A stretch of DNA of 64,000 bases, from the NCBI RefSeq assembly GCF_000721495.1, contig NZ_JOHY01000040.1, positions 1-64,000 on the forward strand, in the 5' to 3' direction. Both the position numbers and the translations under genes were made by a program. The notes under the pieces were generated by a model. The model had not been told where the DNA came from and did not search any database. It worked only from the letters and a program-made list of their open reading frames with translations. Shown piece after piece: positions 55,507-64,000 of the stretch. This stretch comes from Streptomyces sp. NRRL F-5123 (lineage in GTDB: Bacteria > Actinomycetota > Actinomycetes > Streptomycetales > Streptomycetaceae). Each line of letters opens with the position of its first letter. Position 1 is the stretch's first letter.

Positions 55507-56118
55507 CTACGGCGCCGGTATCGGCTCCTCCGCGGCCGGGAAGCCGAGGGCGTCGAGCAAGTCGCAGAACAGCTCCTCCGCGAAGGGCTCCGGCTTTGAA
55601 CGCAGCAGCGCCTCGATCGCTGCGACCTCCACACCCGAGCCGAAGCCGGCCTCCACCGCCCAGGCGAGCGCGTCCCGCGCGTCTTGGGGAACATCGGCGT
55701 CGAACTCGGCGACCTTGCGGGCGATCGCCTCCGCGCACTGGGCCGAGGAGTACCAGTGGATCGGGTCGGCCTCCAGATCGTCCGGCGGCTCGACGCGCAG
55801 CGCCGCCGCGCTCTCCATGCCCACAGTCGCCGCCCATTCCCGGCCGCTCGGGGTCAGCCCGCGGATGTAGACGACGTCGCTGTCGTACACGTACCCCAGG
55901 CACGCCGGGGCGGCGGACCCCTCGACGATCTCGCGCAGTGTCTCCTCGTCCCAGTAGTCCCCGCCGACGGCGGCCGTCCGCCACCCGCCGGACCGCGGCC
56001 ACCACTCGCCGCGCTCGGCCAGCTCCTCCAAGACCTCCTCCTGCAGCGTGTCGAAGACCTCCGCCTCCGCCAACGGCCGCTCGCTGCGGCAGAAGACCAG
56101 CGTCCCCGAGAAACCCAT
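55507..56118 (-). CDS. Hypothetical protein (Streptomyces type)
   Basis: A 203-residue soluble protein beginning MGFSGTLVFCRSERPLAEA, a start I recall in many uncharacterised Streptomyces proteins of about 200 residues. A middle part has WWPRSGGWRTAAVGGDYWDE and CLGYVYDSDVVYIRGLTPSG. The C-terminal 60 residues are helical (ARKVAEFDADVPQDARDALAWAV). No signal peptide or membrane span. No known function. AGGGGTGGGG lies upstream of ATG 56118. Confidence 0.65.
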   Translation of the reverse strand: MGFSGTLVFCRSERPLAEAEVFDTLQEEVLEELAERGEWWPRSGGWRTAAVGGDYWDEETLREIVEGSAAPACLGYVYDSDVVYIRGLTPSGREWAATVGMESAAALRVEPPDDLEADPIHWYSSAQCAEAIARKVAEFDADVPQDARDALAWAVEAGFGSGVEVAAIEALLRSKPEPFAEELFCDLLDALGFPAAEEPIPAP

Positions 56119-56198
56119 GTGCCCCACCCCTGAGATCGTTCCGTCCTCCCGACGGTAGGGGTGGGGTCTGACACAGGCCCTGACCGGCAGCGGAACGG

Positions 56199-58613
56199 CT
56201 ACGGACGGGCACGGTTCCGGGTCAGGTGGAGGAGGACGGGGACGGTTGTCGCCGCCGTCGCGGCTGCCGCGCACACCGCGGTGGTGAGGGCCAGTTCGGG
56301 CCAGGGGAGGGTCAGGGGGTGGGGGGCGGCGAGGCGGGTCAGGGCGGCGTGGAGGGTGGCGAGGTCGAGGGCTGCCGTCAGGAGGCCGAGGGTGGCGCCG
56401 ACCGCGACGGGGAGGAGGGATTCCGCCGCGGTCAGGCGGAGGAGTTGGAGTCGGGTCGCGCCGGAGTGGCGGAGCAGGGTCAGCTCGCGGGTGCGGGCGG
56501 CGGTGGACATCGCCTGGGCGGTCGCGAGGGCGAGGGTGGCGTAGAGGAGGGCGATGCCCAAGGTCAGGGCGAGGCCGAGGCGGGTGGCCGCGGTGGCGTG
56601 CGGGGCGGTCGACCGTACCCACGCGGGGCCGGTGAGGAGGTCGGCGCCCGGCACCGCGCGGCGCAGTGCCGCCGTGACCGCTGCCGGGGATGCACCCGGG
56701 GCGAGGCGGATGCGGACCAGGGCGGGGGCCGCCCCGGGCGGGGCGTTGCGCGGGGTGAGGTAGACGCCGTTGTCGCCGGTGCCCTCCGCCAGGACGGCGG
56801 CGATCCGCAGCCGCCGCGGGGTGCCGTCGGCGAGCCATACGGTCACGGACTCGCCCACGGTGTGCCGCTGCCACTCGGCGTTGACGACGATCGAGCCGTC
56901 GTCGAGGTCGGCGAGGCGGCCCGCGACGACCGGCAGCCGTACGGTGTCCGGCAGCGTCGCCGGGTCAACGGCCCAACCCTGCGCGCGGATCAGGGCAACC
57001 CCGTCCTCAAGAGTGGTGACTGACAAAGCGGTTGCCGCCGAAGCGGTGCGGACGCCGGGCGTTCTGCGGACGCGGGCCAGCTCGGCGGTGTCCAGGCCGC
57101 CCGCCGCCGTCAGGACGAGGTCGGCGGTCGTCGCGCGGGCGATCTCCGCGGACTTCGCGGCGTTCACGGTCGCCACCGCGCCGGGCAGCGCGCCCGCGAG
57201 CGCCACCATCGCCACGACCGGCGCCGCCACCGCGGCCGTGCGCCGGGCCGCCGCGGCGGCCTGCGCCCGCACGAGCCTGCCGCGCGCGCCCAGCAGCCGC
57301 AGCAACGGCCGTACCAGCGCGGGCGAGAGCGCCGCCGCGGCGGCGACCAGCAGCATCGGGCGGGACACGTAGGACTTGCGGTGCAGCAGGTCGGCGGGGT
57401 CGGCGAACAGGGAGTACGCGGCCAGGCCGAGGGCCGCCGCCAGCAGCGCGCCGCCCGCGAGGGCGCGGCCCCGGGTCAGGGCGCGGACCTGCGTGTCCGC
57501 CTCCCGCAGGGCCTCCGCCGGTGCGGTGCGGCCCGCGCGCCAGGACGCGGCCGCGCTGCCGCACAGCGCGGCGGCGACCTCGGTGGCCATCGCCGTGGGG
57601 TACGGCCACACGTGGCCGCGCCCGTCCGCGGCGAACCAGGCGGGCGCCAGGCCGCCGTTGACCATCCAGCGGGCCAACGCGCTTGCTCCGTACGCCCCAC
57701 CGAGCGCGCAGCCCGCCGCGGCGGCCGGGATCGCGAGGAGCAGCTGCTCGGTCAGGACGCGGCGGCGCAGCCGGCCCGCGGTCGCGCCCGCGAGCCGTAG
57801 CAGCCCGAACTCCCGGCGGCGCGCCGCCACCGCGAGGGCCGTCACGGACGACACGGCGAACACCACGACGAAGCCGGTCACGCCGGCGGCCGTGCCGAGG
57901 ACGACCTCCACGCCGGTCAGGGCGGTACGGTCCGCCGCCGCGTCGGGGTCGGCGGCGCGTTTGGCTCCGCCGGTCAGCACGGTCGGCCCGGTCGCGCCGG
58001 GGGCGGTCGCGCTGACCGCGCGGCGGACGGCGGTGGGGTCGGCGTCGACCGCCACCTGGCGTGTGGCCGACACGAGTTGGGCGGCTCGCGCGTCCGTGAA
58101 GAAGAGGGCGTTCTCGAAGGAGCGGTGCGGGGGTGCCACGGTGCCGACGACGTGCAACGTGCCCTGTCCGGTGCGGAGGGTGGTGCCCGGCGCGGGCCAA
58201 CTGCCGCTGGCTGCGACCTCGTCGGGAGCCTGCGGTGCCCGGCCGGCGGTGAGCCGGTAGCCGCCGAGCGGGGCGGTGGACCACGGGTGGCCCGTGAGGT
58301 TGGCTGCGCCGCTCGCCGTCCGTACGGCGAAGGAGCGGTCCTCGACCACGGGGCCGAGTGCCCTCAACTCCGTGAGCAGGGCCGGCGGGAGGGGCCGCGG
58401 CTCCGGGAGGGCGGTGGTGCGGGTGCCGTGCTCGGTGGGTACGCGCAGGGTGGCGTCGCCCCTGACCACGACGCGGGCGTGGGCGAACCGCTCCGGGCCC
58501 GTGGTCGGGGGGCCGGCGAGCGCGCCGGCGAGCGCTTGGAGCAGGGCGCACATGAGCGTGCCGCCGGCGATGAGGGCCACCACGGTGGCCCAGCGGGAGC
58601 GGGATGAGGTCAC
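56199..58613 (-). CDS. ABC transporter permease with FtsX-like domains
   Basis: An 804-residue permease of the MacB/FtsX type. It begins with one membrane helix ([20 protein letters not shown]), then a large outside domain. Three helices follow around [20 protein letters not shown] (first FtsX domain), more spans in the middle, and a second FtsX domain at the end ([20 protein letters not shown] to LTRNRARP). Such permeases with an outside ATPase-driven lever export lipids or peptides or drive cell-wall events. The partner ATPase is the next minus-strand gene upstream, 748 bases away. GTG 58613 has only a weak SD; the frame continues open upstream through tandem repeats, but that part is not protein-like. 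Confidence 0.8.
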   Translation of the reverse strand: MTSSRSRWATVVALIAGGTLMCALLQALAGALAGPPTTGPERFAHARVVVRGDATLRVPTEHGTRTTALPEPRPLPPALLTELRALGPVVEDRSFAVRTASGAANLTGHPWSTAPLGGYRLTAGRAPQAPDEVAASGSWPAPGTTLRTGQGTLHVVGTVAPPHRSFENALFFTDARAAQLVSATRQVAVDADPTAVRRAVSATAPGATGPTVLTGGAKRAADPDAAADRTALTGVEVVLGTAAGVTGFVVVFAVSSVTALAVAARRREFGLLRLAGATAGRLRRRVLTEQLLLAIPAAAAGCALGGAYGASALARWMVNGGLAPAWFAADGRGHVWPYPTAMATEVAAALCGSAAASWRAGRTAPAEALREADTQVRALTRGRALAGGALLAAALGLAAYSLFADPADLLHRKSYVSRPMLLVAAAAALSPALVRPLLRLLGARGRLVRAQAAAAARRTAAVAAPVVAMVALAGALPGAVATVNAAKSAEIARATTADLVLTAAGGLDTAELARVRRTPGVRTASAATALSVTTLEDGVALIRAQGWAVDPATLPDTVRLPVVAGRLADLDDGSIVVNAEWQRHTVGESVTVWLADGTPRRLRIAAVLAEGTGDNGVYLTPRNAPPGAAPALVRIRLAPGASPAAVTAALRRAVPGADLLTGPAWVRSTAPHATAATRLGLALTLGIALLYATLALATAQAMSTAARTRELTLLRHSGATRLQLLRLTAAESLLPVAVGATLGLLTAALDLATLHAALTRLAAPHPLTLPWPELALTTAVCAAAATAATTVPVLLHLTRNRARP

Positions 58614-58660
58614 GAGGTCACCGCCCCGCGGGTCGCGCTTGCCGCGCGGGGAGCGGTTCG

Positions 58661-58888
58661 CCCGCGGGCCGGCGGGACCTGGACGGCTCCCCCGCGGGCC
58701 GGCGAGACCTGAGCAGTTCCCCCGCGGGCCAGCTGAGTGGTTCCCCCGCGGGCCGGCGGGACCTGGACGGCTCCCCCGCGGGCCGGCGGAACCTGAACGG
58801 CTCCACTGCGGGCCGGCGAGACCCGAGCCGTTCCCCCGCGGGCCGGCGAGACCCGAGCCGTTCCCCCGCGGGCCGGCGGGACCTGAGC
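58661..58888. repeat. Eight tandem copies of a 30-bp GC-rich unit
   Basis: Units beginning CCCGCGGGCC(GGCG) start at 58661, 58691, 58721, 58745, 58775, 58805, 58835 and 58865, i.e. period 30 with one 24-base unit. Each contains CCCGCGGG, an 8-base palindrome. Read on the minus strand in frame with the downstream permease, they encode a collagen-like series ([18 protein letters not shown] type) that is almost certainly not translated. Confidence 0.75.
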
Positions 58889-59361
58889 GCGCAGCTCCCC
58901 GCGCCCCTGACCCCGCGGGCTGCCGCATTCGCTGTGCCCGGGACCTTCCCCCGTCATGTGGCTTGTCGCGCAGTTCTCTCCCAGAGCTTCGCCTGGGAGG
59001 TACCCCCACGCGCCCCCGGCGTATCCGGCGGGGCATCGCGCCTCTGTCCGGGGGTGGGTCGGGTGCCGCCTCGGGGGTACCTCCTCGGAATGCGCGTCCG
59101 GCCTCTTCCGTGGTCGGCAAGGGAGTGAGTGCGCATTCCTCCGGGGGCACCCCCGAACCGTCCCCCTCCCGACGCGTTGGCGGCGCCCCGCCGGTGGGTG
59201 GTCGACGGTGGGCGGGACGGCGGGCGCTGTCCCGTAGCGGGGGCCACCGCCGCCCGAGAGGGCGAGCGTTGTCAGGGGCGCGGAAAACTGCGCGACCAGC
59301 CCGCCCGAGAGCGGCACTCCGCCGCCGGCGGTAAGCGGGCCCCGGCAGCCCCCCGCAGGGG
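58889..59361. other. Repeat-rich spacer between ABC permease and ATPase genes
   Basis: No gene supported. It contains three versions of a sequence frequent in Streptomyces intergenic DNA: GCGCAGCTCCCCGCGCCCCTGA (58889-58910), a partial TCGCGCAGTTCTC (about 58966-58978), and an inverted copy around 59272-59301 (CAGGGGCGCGGAAAACTGCG). There is also an inverted pair GGAGGTACCCC (about 58998) / GGGGTACCTCC (about 59079), and GAATGCGC / GCGCATTC (about 59088 and 59128). These may be structured RNA or accumulated mobile hairpins. Confidence 0.5.
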
Positions 59362-60045
59362 TCAGCACGACGGGTCCTGCGTCACTCGGCCCGCCGTCAG
59401 GGCGATGGTGCGGGTCACGTACGGCGCGGCAGCGGCTGGGGAGTGGGTGATCATCACTACCGTGCGGCCCGCGAGGGCGATGCCGCGGAGGAGGGTGAGG
59501 ACGTGCTCGGCCGCGGGGTTGTCGAGCGCGGCCGTGGGCTCGTCGGCGAAGAGGACGGCGGGGCGGGTGACGAAGGCGCGGGCGAGGGCGACGCGTTGCT
59601 GCTGGCCGCCGGAGAGGTGGGCGGGGCGGTGGTGGGCGCGGTCGGCGAGGCCCACCGCGGCGAGGGCCTCGTGGACGGCGCCGGGGGCGGGGCGGCGGCC
59701 CGCGAGGCGGAGGGGGAGGGCGACGTTCTGCGCCGCGGTGAGCCCGGGGAGCAGGTTGTAGGCCTGGAAGACGAAGCCGATGCGTTCGCGGCGCAGCCGC
59801 GTGAGGCGGGCGTCGCGGAGCCGCGTGAGGTCGTTGCCGTCGAGCACGACCCGTCCGGCTGTGGGGCGTTCGAGTCCTGCCGCGCAGTGCAGCAGTGTGG
59901 TCTTGCCGGAGCCGGAGGGGCCGGTGACCGCGGTGAAGGTGCCGCGGGCGAAGCGCAGGGACACCTTGTCGAGGGCCGTCACCGTACCCCCGGCGGCCGG
60001 GTAGGTCCGGCTGACCTCGTGGAGGGTGAGCACGTCGTCGTTCAT
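59362..60045 (-). CDS. ABC transporter ATP-binding protein (MacB/LolD type)
   Basis: A 227-residue ATPase: Walker A GPSGSGKTT, Q-loop VFQAYNLLP, signature LSGGQQQR, Walker B VLFADEPTAALD, and H-loop ITHS. The type pairs with FtsX-like permeases; the permease follows on the same strand after a repeat-filled gap. It lies divergent from the histidine kinase gene (135 bases), an arrangement typical of peptide-sensing or antibiotic-stress modules such as Bce-type systems. However, the kinase is of the NarL group rather than the BceS type. The start ATG 60045 is preferred over an in-frame ATG at 60075. Confidence 0.9.
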   Translation of the reverse strand: MNDDVLTLHEVSRTYPAAGGTVTALDKVSLRFARGTFTAVTGPSGSGKTTLLHCAAGLERPTAGRVVLDGNDLTRLRDARLTRLRRERIGFVFQAYNLLPGLTAAQNVALPLRLAGRRPAPGAVHEALAAVGLADRAHHRPAHLSGGQQQRVALARAFVTRPAVLFADEPTAALDNPAAEHVLTLLRGIALAGRTVVMITHSPAAAAPYVTRTIALTAGRVTQDPSC

Positions 60046-60180
60046 GGTCGACAAGCCAACTCGTCGCGGACGCACAGGACATCACGGCTGGGGCGAGTTC
60101 TCGGGGTATGCCTGGCACTACCCCTCGGGTGGGGCCCGCCCGCTCGCGGAGTCCGGGGGCGCGCTCCTACGGTGGGCGGC

Positions 60181-61461
60181 ATGCGTGACCGAAGTGTTTG
60201 GCAGGCCCTGGCCAGGGGGCGTTTCCTGGTGTCGGCGTGGCCGTGGCGAGCCGCGGCGTACCTGGCCGCGGGGGTGCCCGCGGGGGCGCTGACGCTGCTG
60301 GTGCTGGCGCTGCTGCTGACGGTCGGCGGGGCGCTGTCGCTCGTGCTGGTGGGCCTGCCGGTGCTGGCGCTCGCGGCGTTCGCGGGCATCCCGGTGGGGG
60401 CGGTGGAGCGGCGCCGGCTGCGGCTGGTGGACGCAGGACCCGCGCCGTCCCCGCACCGCTCACCTCCCGTCCCCGGACTGGGGAGTTGGGCGCTGGCCCG
60501 CGTCCGGGAGGGCGCGACGTGGCGCGAGCTCGGCTACGCCGCGCTGCTGGCGCTCGTGCTGTGGCCGCTGGACGCGCTCGTGCTGGCCGGGGCAGTGGCC
60601 GTACCGGGTGCGCTGCTCGCGGCGCCGGTCATGCTCGCGGTGAACGGGGGCACCTCGACGAAGGTGCTCAAGTCCTGGACGGTGGACGGCTGGCCGCCCG
60701 CCGTGGCGGCGGCGCTGCTCGGTGTGCTGGGCCTGGCGGCGGGCGGCTACGCGGTGGGCGCCGCCGCGGGCGCCCGGGCGGCGGCGGCCCGCGCGCTGCT
60801 CGTACCGGCGGACGCGCGGACCCGTATCACCGAACTGACCCGCTCCCGCGTACGGTTGGTGGACGCCTTCGAGGCGGAGCGGCGGCGGATCGAGCGCGAC
60901 CTGCACGACGGCGCCCAGCAGCGGCTGGTCGCCCTGACGATGACGCTGGGCCTCGCGCGGCTGGACGCGCCCCCGGGGCCCCTCGCCGAGCAGTTGGCGA
61001 CGGCGCACGAGCAAGCGGGCGCGGCGCTGGCGGAGTTGCGCGACCTCGTCCACGGCATCCACCCGCGGGTGCTCGTCGACTACGGCCTGGCAGCGGCCCT
61101 CACGGACGCCGCCGACCGCTCCCCCGTCCCCGTCGACGTGACGCTCGACCTGGACGTACGGCTGCCGCCCGCGGTCGAGGCGGCGGCGTACTACGCGGTC
61201 TGCGAGGCGCTCGTGAACGTCGCCAGGCACAGCGGCGCCGCGCACGCGAAGCTGTCCGGCGGCCACGCGCGCGGCCTCCTCACCCTGGACGTCAGCGACG
61301 ACGGGCGCGGCGGGGCCGACCCGGAGCGCGGCAGCGGCCTCGCGGGGCTCGCCGACCGGGTCGCGGTGGTGTCCGGCACACTGGCTCTGACCAGCCCGCC
61401 CGGCGGTCCGACCCGACTGCGAGTGGAGATCCCGTGCCGACCGTCCCGACCGGCGGACTGA
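60181..61461 (+). CDS. Membrane sensor histidine kinase (NarL/DesK-type, HisKA_3)
   Basis: A 426-residue kinase. Four or more membrane spans occupy residues about 20-75 and 115-200 (VPAGALTLLVLALLLTVGG, PLDALVLAGAVAVPGALLA), in the layout of Streptomyces putative sensor domains. The dimerisation and phosphoacceptor helix is IERDLHDGAQQRLVAL with His242. The ATP domain has the N-box YAVCEALVNVARHSGA and DDGRGG (about 373-378). It phosphorylates the overlapping response regulator. Trigger unknown, though the divergent ABC transporter suggests membrane or peptide stress. Confidence 0.9.
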   Translation: MRDRSVWQALARGRFLVSAWPWRAAAYLAAGVPAGALTLLVLALLLTVGGALSLVLVGLPVLALAAFAGIPVGAVERRRLRLVDAGPAPSPHRSPPVPGLGSWALARVREGATWRELGYAALLALVLWPLDALVLAGAVAVPGALLAAPVMLAVNGGTSTKVLKSWTVDGWPPAVAAALLGVLGLAAGGYAVGAAAGARAAAARALLVPADARTRITELTRSRVRLVDAFEAERRRIERDLHDGAQQRLVALTMTLGLARLDAPPGPLAEQLATAHEQAGAALAELRDLVHGIHPRVLVDYGLAAALTDAADRSPVPVDVTLDLDVRLPPAVEAAAYYAVCEALVNVARHSGAAHAKLSGGHARGLLTLDVSDDGRGGADPERGSGLAGLADRVAVVSGTLALTSPPGGPTRLRVEIPCRPSRPAD

Positions 61462-62099
61462 CCGTCGTCGTCGCCGAGGACAGCGTCCTGCTCCGGGACG
61501 GCCTGACGGGCCTGCTCACCCGCTTCGGCCACCGGGTGGCGGCGGCGGTCGGCGACGCCCCCGCCCTCGTCGCGGCGGTCGCCGGGCACCGCCCCGACAT
61601 CGTGCTCACGGACGTGCGGATGCCGCCCGGCTTCCAGGACGAGGGCCTGCGCGCGGCGGTCGCGCTGCGCACCCGGCACCCGGGACTGCCGGTGCTGGTG
61701 CTCAGCCAGTACGTGCAACGCGCTTACGCCGTGGACCTGCTGGACTCAGGTGACGGCGGCGGCGTCGGCTACCTGCTCAAGGACCGCATCGGCCAGGTCG
61801 AGGAGTTCGTGGCGGCCGTCGAGGACGTCGCCGCGGGCGGCACGGTCGTCGACCCCGAAGTCGTACGGCAGTTGCTGCGCCGCCGACGCGACCCGCTGGA
61901 ACGCCTCACCCCGCGCGAGCACGAGGTGCTCGCCCTCGTCGCACAGGGCCACTCCAACCGCGCGGTCGCACGCCAACTCGTCGTCTCCGAGGCAGCGGTG
62001 GGCAAGCACATCGGCAGCATCCTGGCGAAGCTGGACCTGCCGATGACGGACGACACCCACCGCCGGGTGCTGGCCGTCCTCGCGTTCCTGCGTGCGTGA
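61434..62099 (+). CDS. NarL/FixJ-family response regulator
   Basis: A 221-residue regulator. The receiver has phosphoacceptor Asp60 (IVLTDVRMPPG) and Lys116 (YLLKDRI). The LuxR-type HTH is LTPREHEVLALVAQGHSNRA followed by LVVSEAAVGKHIGSILAKL. GTG 61434 overlaps the kinase gene by 28 bases, with GGAG upstream, so kinase and regulator are translated together. Likely targets are its own operon and the divergent ABC transporter; no binding site was identified in the 135-base intergenic region. Confidence 0.92.
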   Translation: MPTVPTGGLTVVVAEDSVLLRDGLTGLLTRFGHRVAAAVGDAPALVAAVAGHRPDIVLTDVRMPPGFQDEGLRAAVALRTRHPGLPVLVLSQYVQRAYAVDLLDSGDGGGVGYLLKDRIGQVEEFVAAVEDVAAGGTVVDPEVVRQLLRRRRDPLERLTPREHEVLALVAQGHSNRAVARQLVVSEAAVGKHIGSILAKLDLPMTDDTHRRVLAVLAFLRA

Positions 62100-62140
62100 G
62101 GGCCGTTGCGCACGCCCCCCGGGGGTGCGGAGCCGGGCCG

Positions 62141-63199
62141 TCAGCCGTCGGACAGGGCGCGGCGGAGGGCGTGTTCGACGAGGCGGGCGGCGTTGGCGTG
62201 TTCCTTCGCGTTGGGGTGGACCAGCGTGGCGCGCTTGCCGAGGGCGGCGCAGTCGAACGGCAGCCCGGGGAGGGTGGCGGGCCAGAAATCCGCGGCGTCG
62301 CCGCAGATCCCCTCGATCCACTTGGTGCCTTCGGGACGGCACACGTCGTGGCCCACGCTGGAGGTGTAGAGGTCGACGTAGACATCGCCCTGCCGCGCCG
62401 TCTCCTGGGAGATGATCCGGTTGAGGGCCTTCAGTGCGTCGTCGCGCAGCCAGTCGATGTCGGCGGGGCTGATCGGGCCGATGTGCGCGGGGCTGTCGCC
62501 GCACACGCTGCCCCGCTCCGGCAGGACGGCCGGGTAGCCGACCGTGATCACCTCTGCCCGCGGCGCCGCGCGGTGCAGGTCGCCGAGCATGCGCCGGTAT
62601 GCGTCCCGGACCCTGGCCAGCTTCGTACCGAGGCTCTCCTCGCCCGCGGGCGGATGCGTGTAGTGCTCCCTGCACGACTGGTGGGCGAGGCTGAGTTCCA
62701 GGCATTCGCCGAACGGCAGGCTGATCCCGCCGATGCCGACGGTGACGGCTCCGGTGCGCTCGCCGAGCTCCGCCCGGCGGATCTGCGGCTCCACCAAGGG
62801 CCAGTTGCCGGGCGCGCCGCCGGGGGGCTGCACCGGGCTGGACGGCTGCTGGCTGTCCGACGTGATGTTGCCGATGGCGGCGTTGTCGCAGCTGACGTCC
62901 GTCAGATGCACGGGCTTGTCCAGCGGGTGCGCGGCGAACTCCCGCTCGGCGAGGTCGGGATACGAGCGGGCGGTGCGGTCGCACCCGTCCCGCGCCGGAT
63001 CCCCCAGCGCGGGCTGCGGGGCGCCGACGAAGAGCCCGGCGGTGTACGAGTCGCCCAACGCGACCCATTCGTACCGGTCGGCGGGGCTGCCGGGGCCGGC
63101 GGGAGCGGCGGCGGCCGAGGGCAGGAGCGAGGCCACCGCAATCGCGGCCAGCCCCGCCACGAGCACGCGCGCACGCGGGTGAGGTACGGGCAGTGGCAT
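62141..63199 (-). CDS. Secreted SGNH/GDSL-type hydrolase
   Basis: A 352-residue exported esterase/lipase. Signal peptide about 1-31 (VLVAGLAAIAVASLLPSAAA). Catalytic Ser is in the GDSY block (ALGDSYTAG); the Gly block is present as VSCDNAAIGNITS. His is in LVHPNAKEHANA, but the Asp that normally stands three residues before this His is replaced. This resembles Streptomyces enzymes in which a main-chain carbonyl substitutes for Asp. The GGND block is GGIS. Six Cys in the mature part suggest three disulfides. GGAGGG precedes ATG 63199. Confidence 0.85.
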   Translation of the reverse strand: MPLPVPHPRARVLVAGLAAIAVASLLPSAAAAPAGPGSPADRYEWVALGDSYTAGLFVGAPQPALGDPARDGCDRTARSYPDLAEREFAAHPLDKPVHLTDVSCDNAAIGNITSDSQQPSSPVQPPGGAPGNWPLVEPQIRRAELGERTGAVTVGIGGISLPFGECLELSLAHQSCREHYTHPPAGEESLGTKLARVRDAYRRMLGDLHRAAPRAEVITVGYPAVLPERGSVCGDSPAHIGPISPADIDWLRDDALKALNRIISQETARQGDVYVDLYTSSVGHDVCRPEGTKWIEGICGDAADFWPATLPGLPFDCAALGKRATLVHPNAKEHANAARLVEHALRRALSDG

Positions 63200-63455
63200 G
63201 GTCCCTCCGTGGTGCACGGGCGACGCCGCCGGATGCGGAATCTCGACGGCGTACGGTCCGCCGCGAACGCTCCTGACGTCGCAGTGCACATCTCCCCACA
63301 ACCGGAAGTGCCGCGCCGCCTCTCCCGATTAGTCGCATCTATCGTGTCGCGGCAGGCAACGCCCGGCGGACCCGCGGCCCGGGGGCTGCGGGCTACAGGC
63401 CGGGGAGAGGCGGCTCCGAGACTCCGAGGCCGGGCGCCGAACGGCCCGTCGCCGG

Positions 63456-63797
63456 TCAGTCCGGCGGCTGCGCGTCCGGCGGGGCGGCCTGGCGCCATGA
63501 GTCGAGCAGGATGTCGTGCAGCTCGGCCCGGTCGTCGAGGGCCGCGAGCCGGGCCCGTACCCACGAGGAATGCGCCTCGTGCGCGGGCACCCAGAACTTG
63601 CGCGGCTCGGACGCGATCAGCTCCGCGCGCTCCCCGCGCGGGCAGCGCACCGCGAAGGACGTGCCGTCGTCCGGCACGGTGACGAACATCCGGCCCGCGA
63701 CGTGGAAGGTCGGGATGTTCCACAGCTCCTTCTCGGCAGTGAGCGGGAAGGAGAGCGCGATACGGCGGACGTCTTCGGGACCGAGCATTCTCCGCAT
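63456..63797 (-). CDS. MmcQ/YjbR family protein
   Basis: A 113-residue protein of the MmcQ/YjbR group, recognised by LGPEDVRRIALSFPLTAEKE, LWNIPTFHVAGRMFVTV and VPAHEAHSSWVRARLAALDD. The fold (CyaY-like) is known, the biological function is not; some members are annotated as DNA-binding. The start ATG 63797 lies one base after the TAG of the previous gene, so translation is likely coupled. A second in-frame ATG at 63788 is possible. Confidence 0.82.
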   Translation of the reverse strand: MRRMLGPEDVRRIALSFPLTAEKELWNIPTFHVAGRMFVTVPDDGTSFAVRCPRGERAELIASEPRKFWVPAHEAHSSWVRARLAALDDRAELHDILLDSWRQAAPPDAQPPD

Positions 63798-63798
63798 G

Positions 63799-64000
63799 CT
63801 AACCGGCCGCCCGGCGGCGCGGGACGAGCGCGCGCAGGTCGGCGAAGAAGCGGTCGTGGGCCGCGGCGGCGGCGGGGTCGGTCAGGTCCGTGCCCTGGAT
63901 GAAGCCGTGCTCCAGGCCGGGTTCGCAGCGGTGGCGTACGGGCACGCCGGCCTTCGCGAGGCGTTCGGCGTACGCGTCGCCCTCGTCGCGCAGCGCGTCG
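63799..64000 (-). CDS. C-terminus of an alpha/beta hydrolase (hormone-sensitive lipase-like), cut by the window end
   Basis: The visible 66 codons read DALRDEGDAYAERLAKAGVP followed by VRHRCEPGLEHGFIQG and end in FFADLRALVPRRRAAG. This is the typical end of HSL/type-IV esterases: the D-x-x-(R/D)-D-E-G-x-x-Y block contains the catalytic Asp, and LEHGF the catalytic His. Catalytic Ser and the HGGG motif would be left in sequence terms (right of the window). The stop is one base from the MmcQ/YjbR start. Confidence 0.8.
   Translation of the reverse strand, partial: DALRDEGDAYAERLAKAGVPVRHRCEPGLEHGFIQGTDLTDPAAAAAHDRFFADLRALVPRRRAAG

Noticed and set aside
53942..56212. 756-residue minus-strand frame over the L,D-transpeptidase gene
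   Set aside because: Val/Arg/Gly/Ala noise; crosses the terminator at 55406-55458 and opposes an SHGC-containing enzyme.
58661..58888. CRISPR array
   Set aside because: Repeats are contiguous without unique spacers of constant length, and no cas gene is nearby.
58614..59150. N-terminal collagen-like extension of the ABC permease
   Set aside because: The Gly-Pro-Arg repeats come from a 30-base tandem repeat; the FtsX permease begins naturally at GTG 58613 with its first membrane helix.

Overview
The window reads as Streptomyces chromosome. It is very GC-rich with strongly G/C-biased third codon positions. Many genes are typical of that genus: a DUF5996 protein, a TROVE protein, a GH16 enzyme with discoidin-type modules, an I36 peptidase inhibitor and an EACC1-caspase pair. 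These calls come from reading sequence and motifs, without any database search.

Left part (1 to about 19,240): the end of a genomic island. After the 3' tail of an IS256-like transposase (1-58) comes one long plus-strand operon (472-18057) of eight genes. Each overlaps the next by 1 to 8 bases. Order and domains (SNF2 helicase, RecQ-like helicase, winged-helix-like protein, AAA ATPase, coiled-coil protein, large DEVH helicase, single-HKD nuclease, large protein with a C-terminal alpha/beta domain) match the restriction half of the Dpd 7-deazapurine-in-DNA system (DpdE-F-G-H-I-J-K plus a DpdD-like protein). The modification genes (dpdA/B/C, preQ0 synthesis) are not in the window. A minus-strand tyrosine/dual-specificity phosphatase gene follows. 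Then comes the 3' half of a tRNA-Pro(CGG) gene (19196-19237), best explained as the right attachment site, followed by the presumed original tRNA terminator (18-bp stem).

Middle part (19,240 to about 43,000): chromosome with small accessory genes. It has a maltokinase-cap-like protein, an HTH/zinc-ribbon protein, a SnoaL-like protein, a divergent SDR/TetR pair with two matching operator-like sites, a SNF2 helicase/SWIM zinc-finger operon, a lipoprotein, a GNAT acetyltransferase, a broken NAD(P)-binding gene and a two-gene EACC1 + caspase-STAND-TPR conflict system (31870-34913). Next are a SpoU-type RNA methyltransferase, a LysR regulator and a DoxX protein. A protein resembling anthrax edema factor/ExoY nucleotidyl cyclases with an eCIS-cargo-like N-terminus follows. 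AraC, VOC, four-EF-hand and DUF89 proteins complete this part.

Right part (43,000 to 64,000): secreted and housekeeping genes. These are a low-complexity membrane protein, a lipoprotein, an I36 inhibitor, LtrA, HtpG, DUF5996, a TROVE/Ro60 protein, a secreted GH16 beta-glucanase with a LacI-type operator, an L,D-transpeptidase and a hypothetical protein. An FtsX-type ABC permease and its ATPase are separated by a 750-bp repeat-rich spacer. A histidine kinase/response regulator pair, an SGNH hydrolase, an MmcQ/YjbR protein and the end of an alpha/beta hydrolase gene close the window. No intact tRNA, rRNA or CRISPR array was seen.
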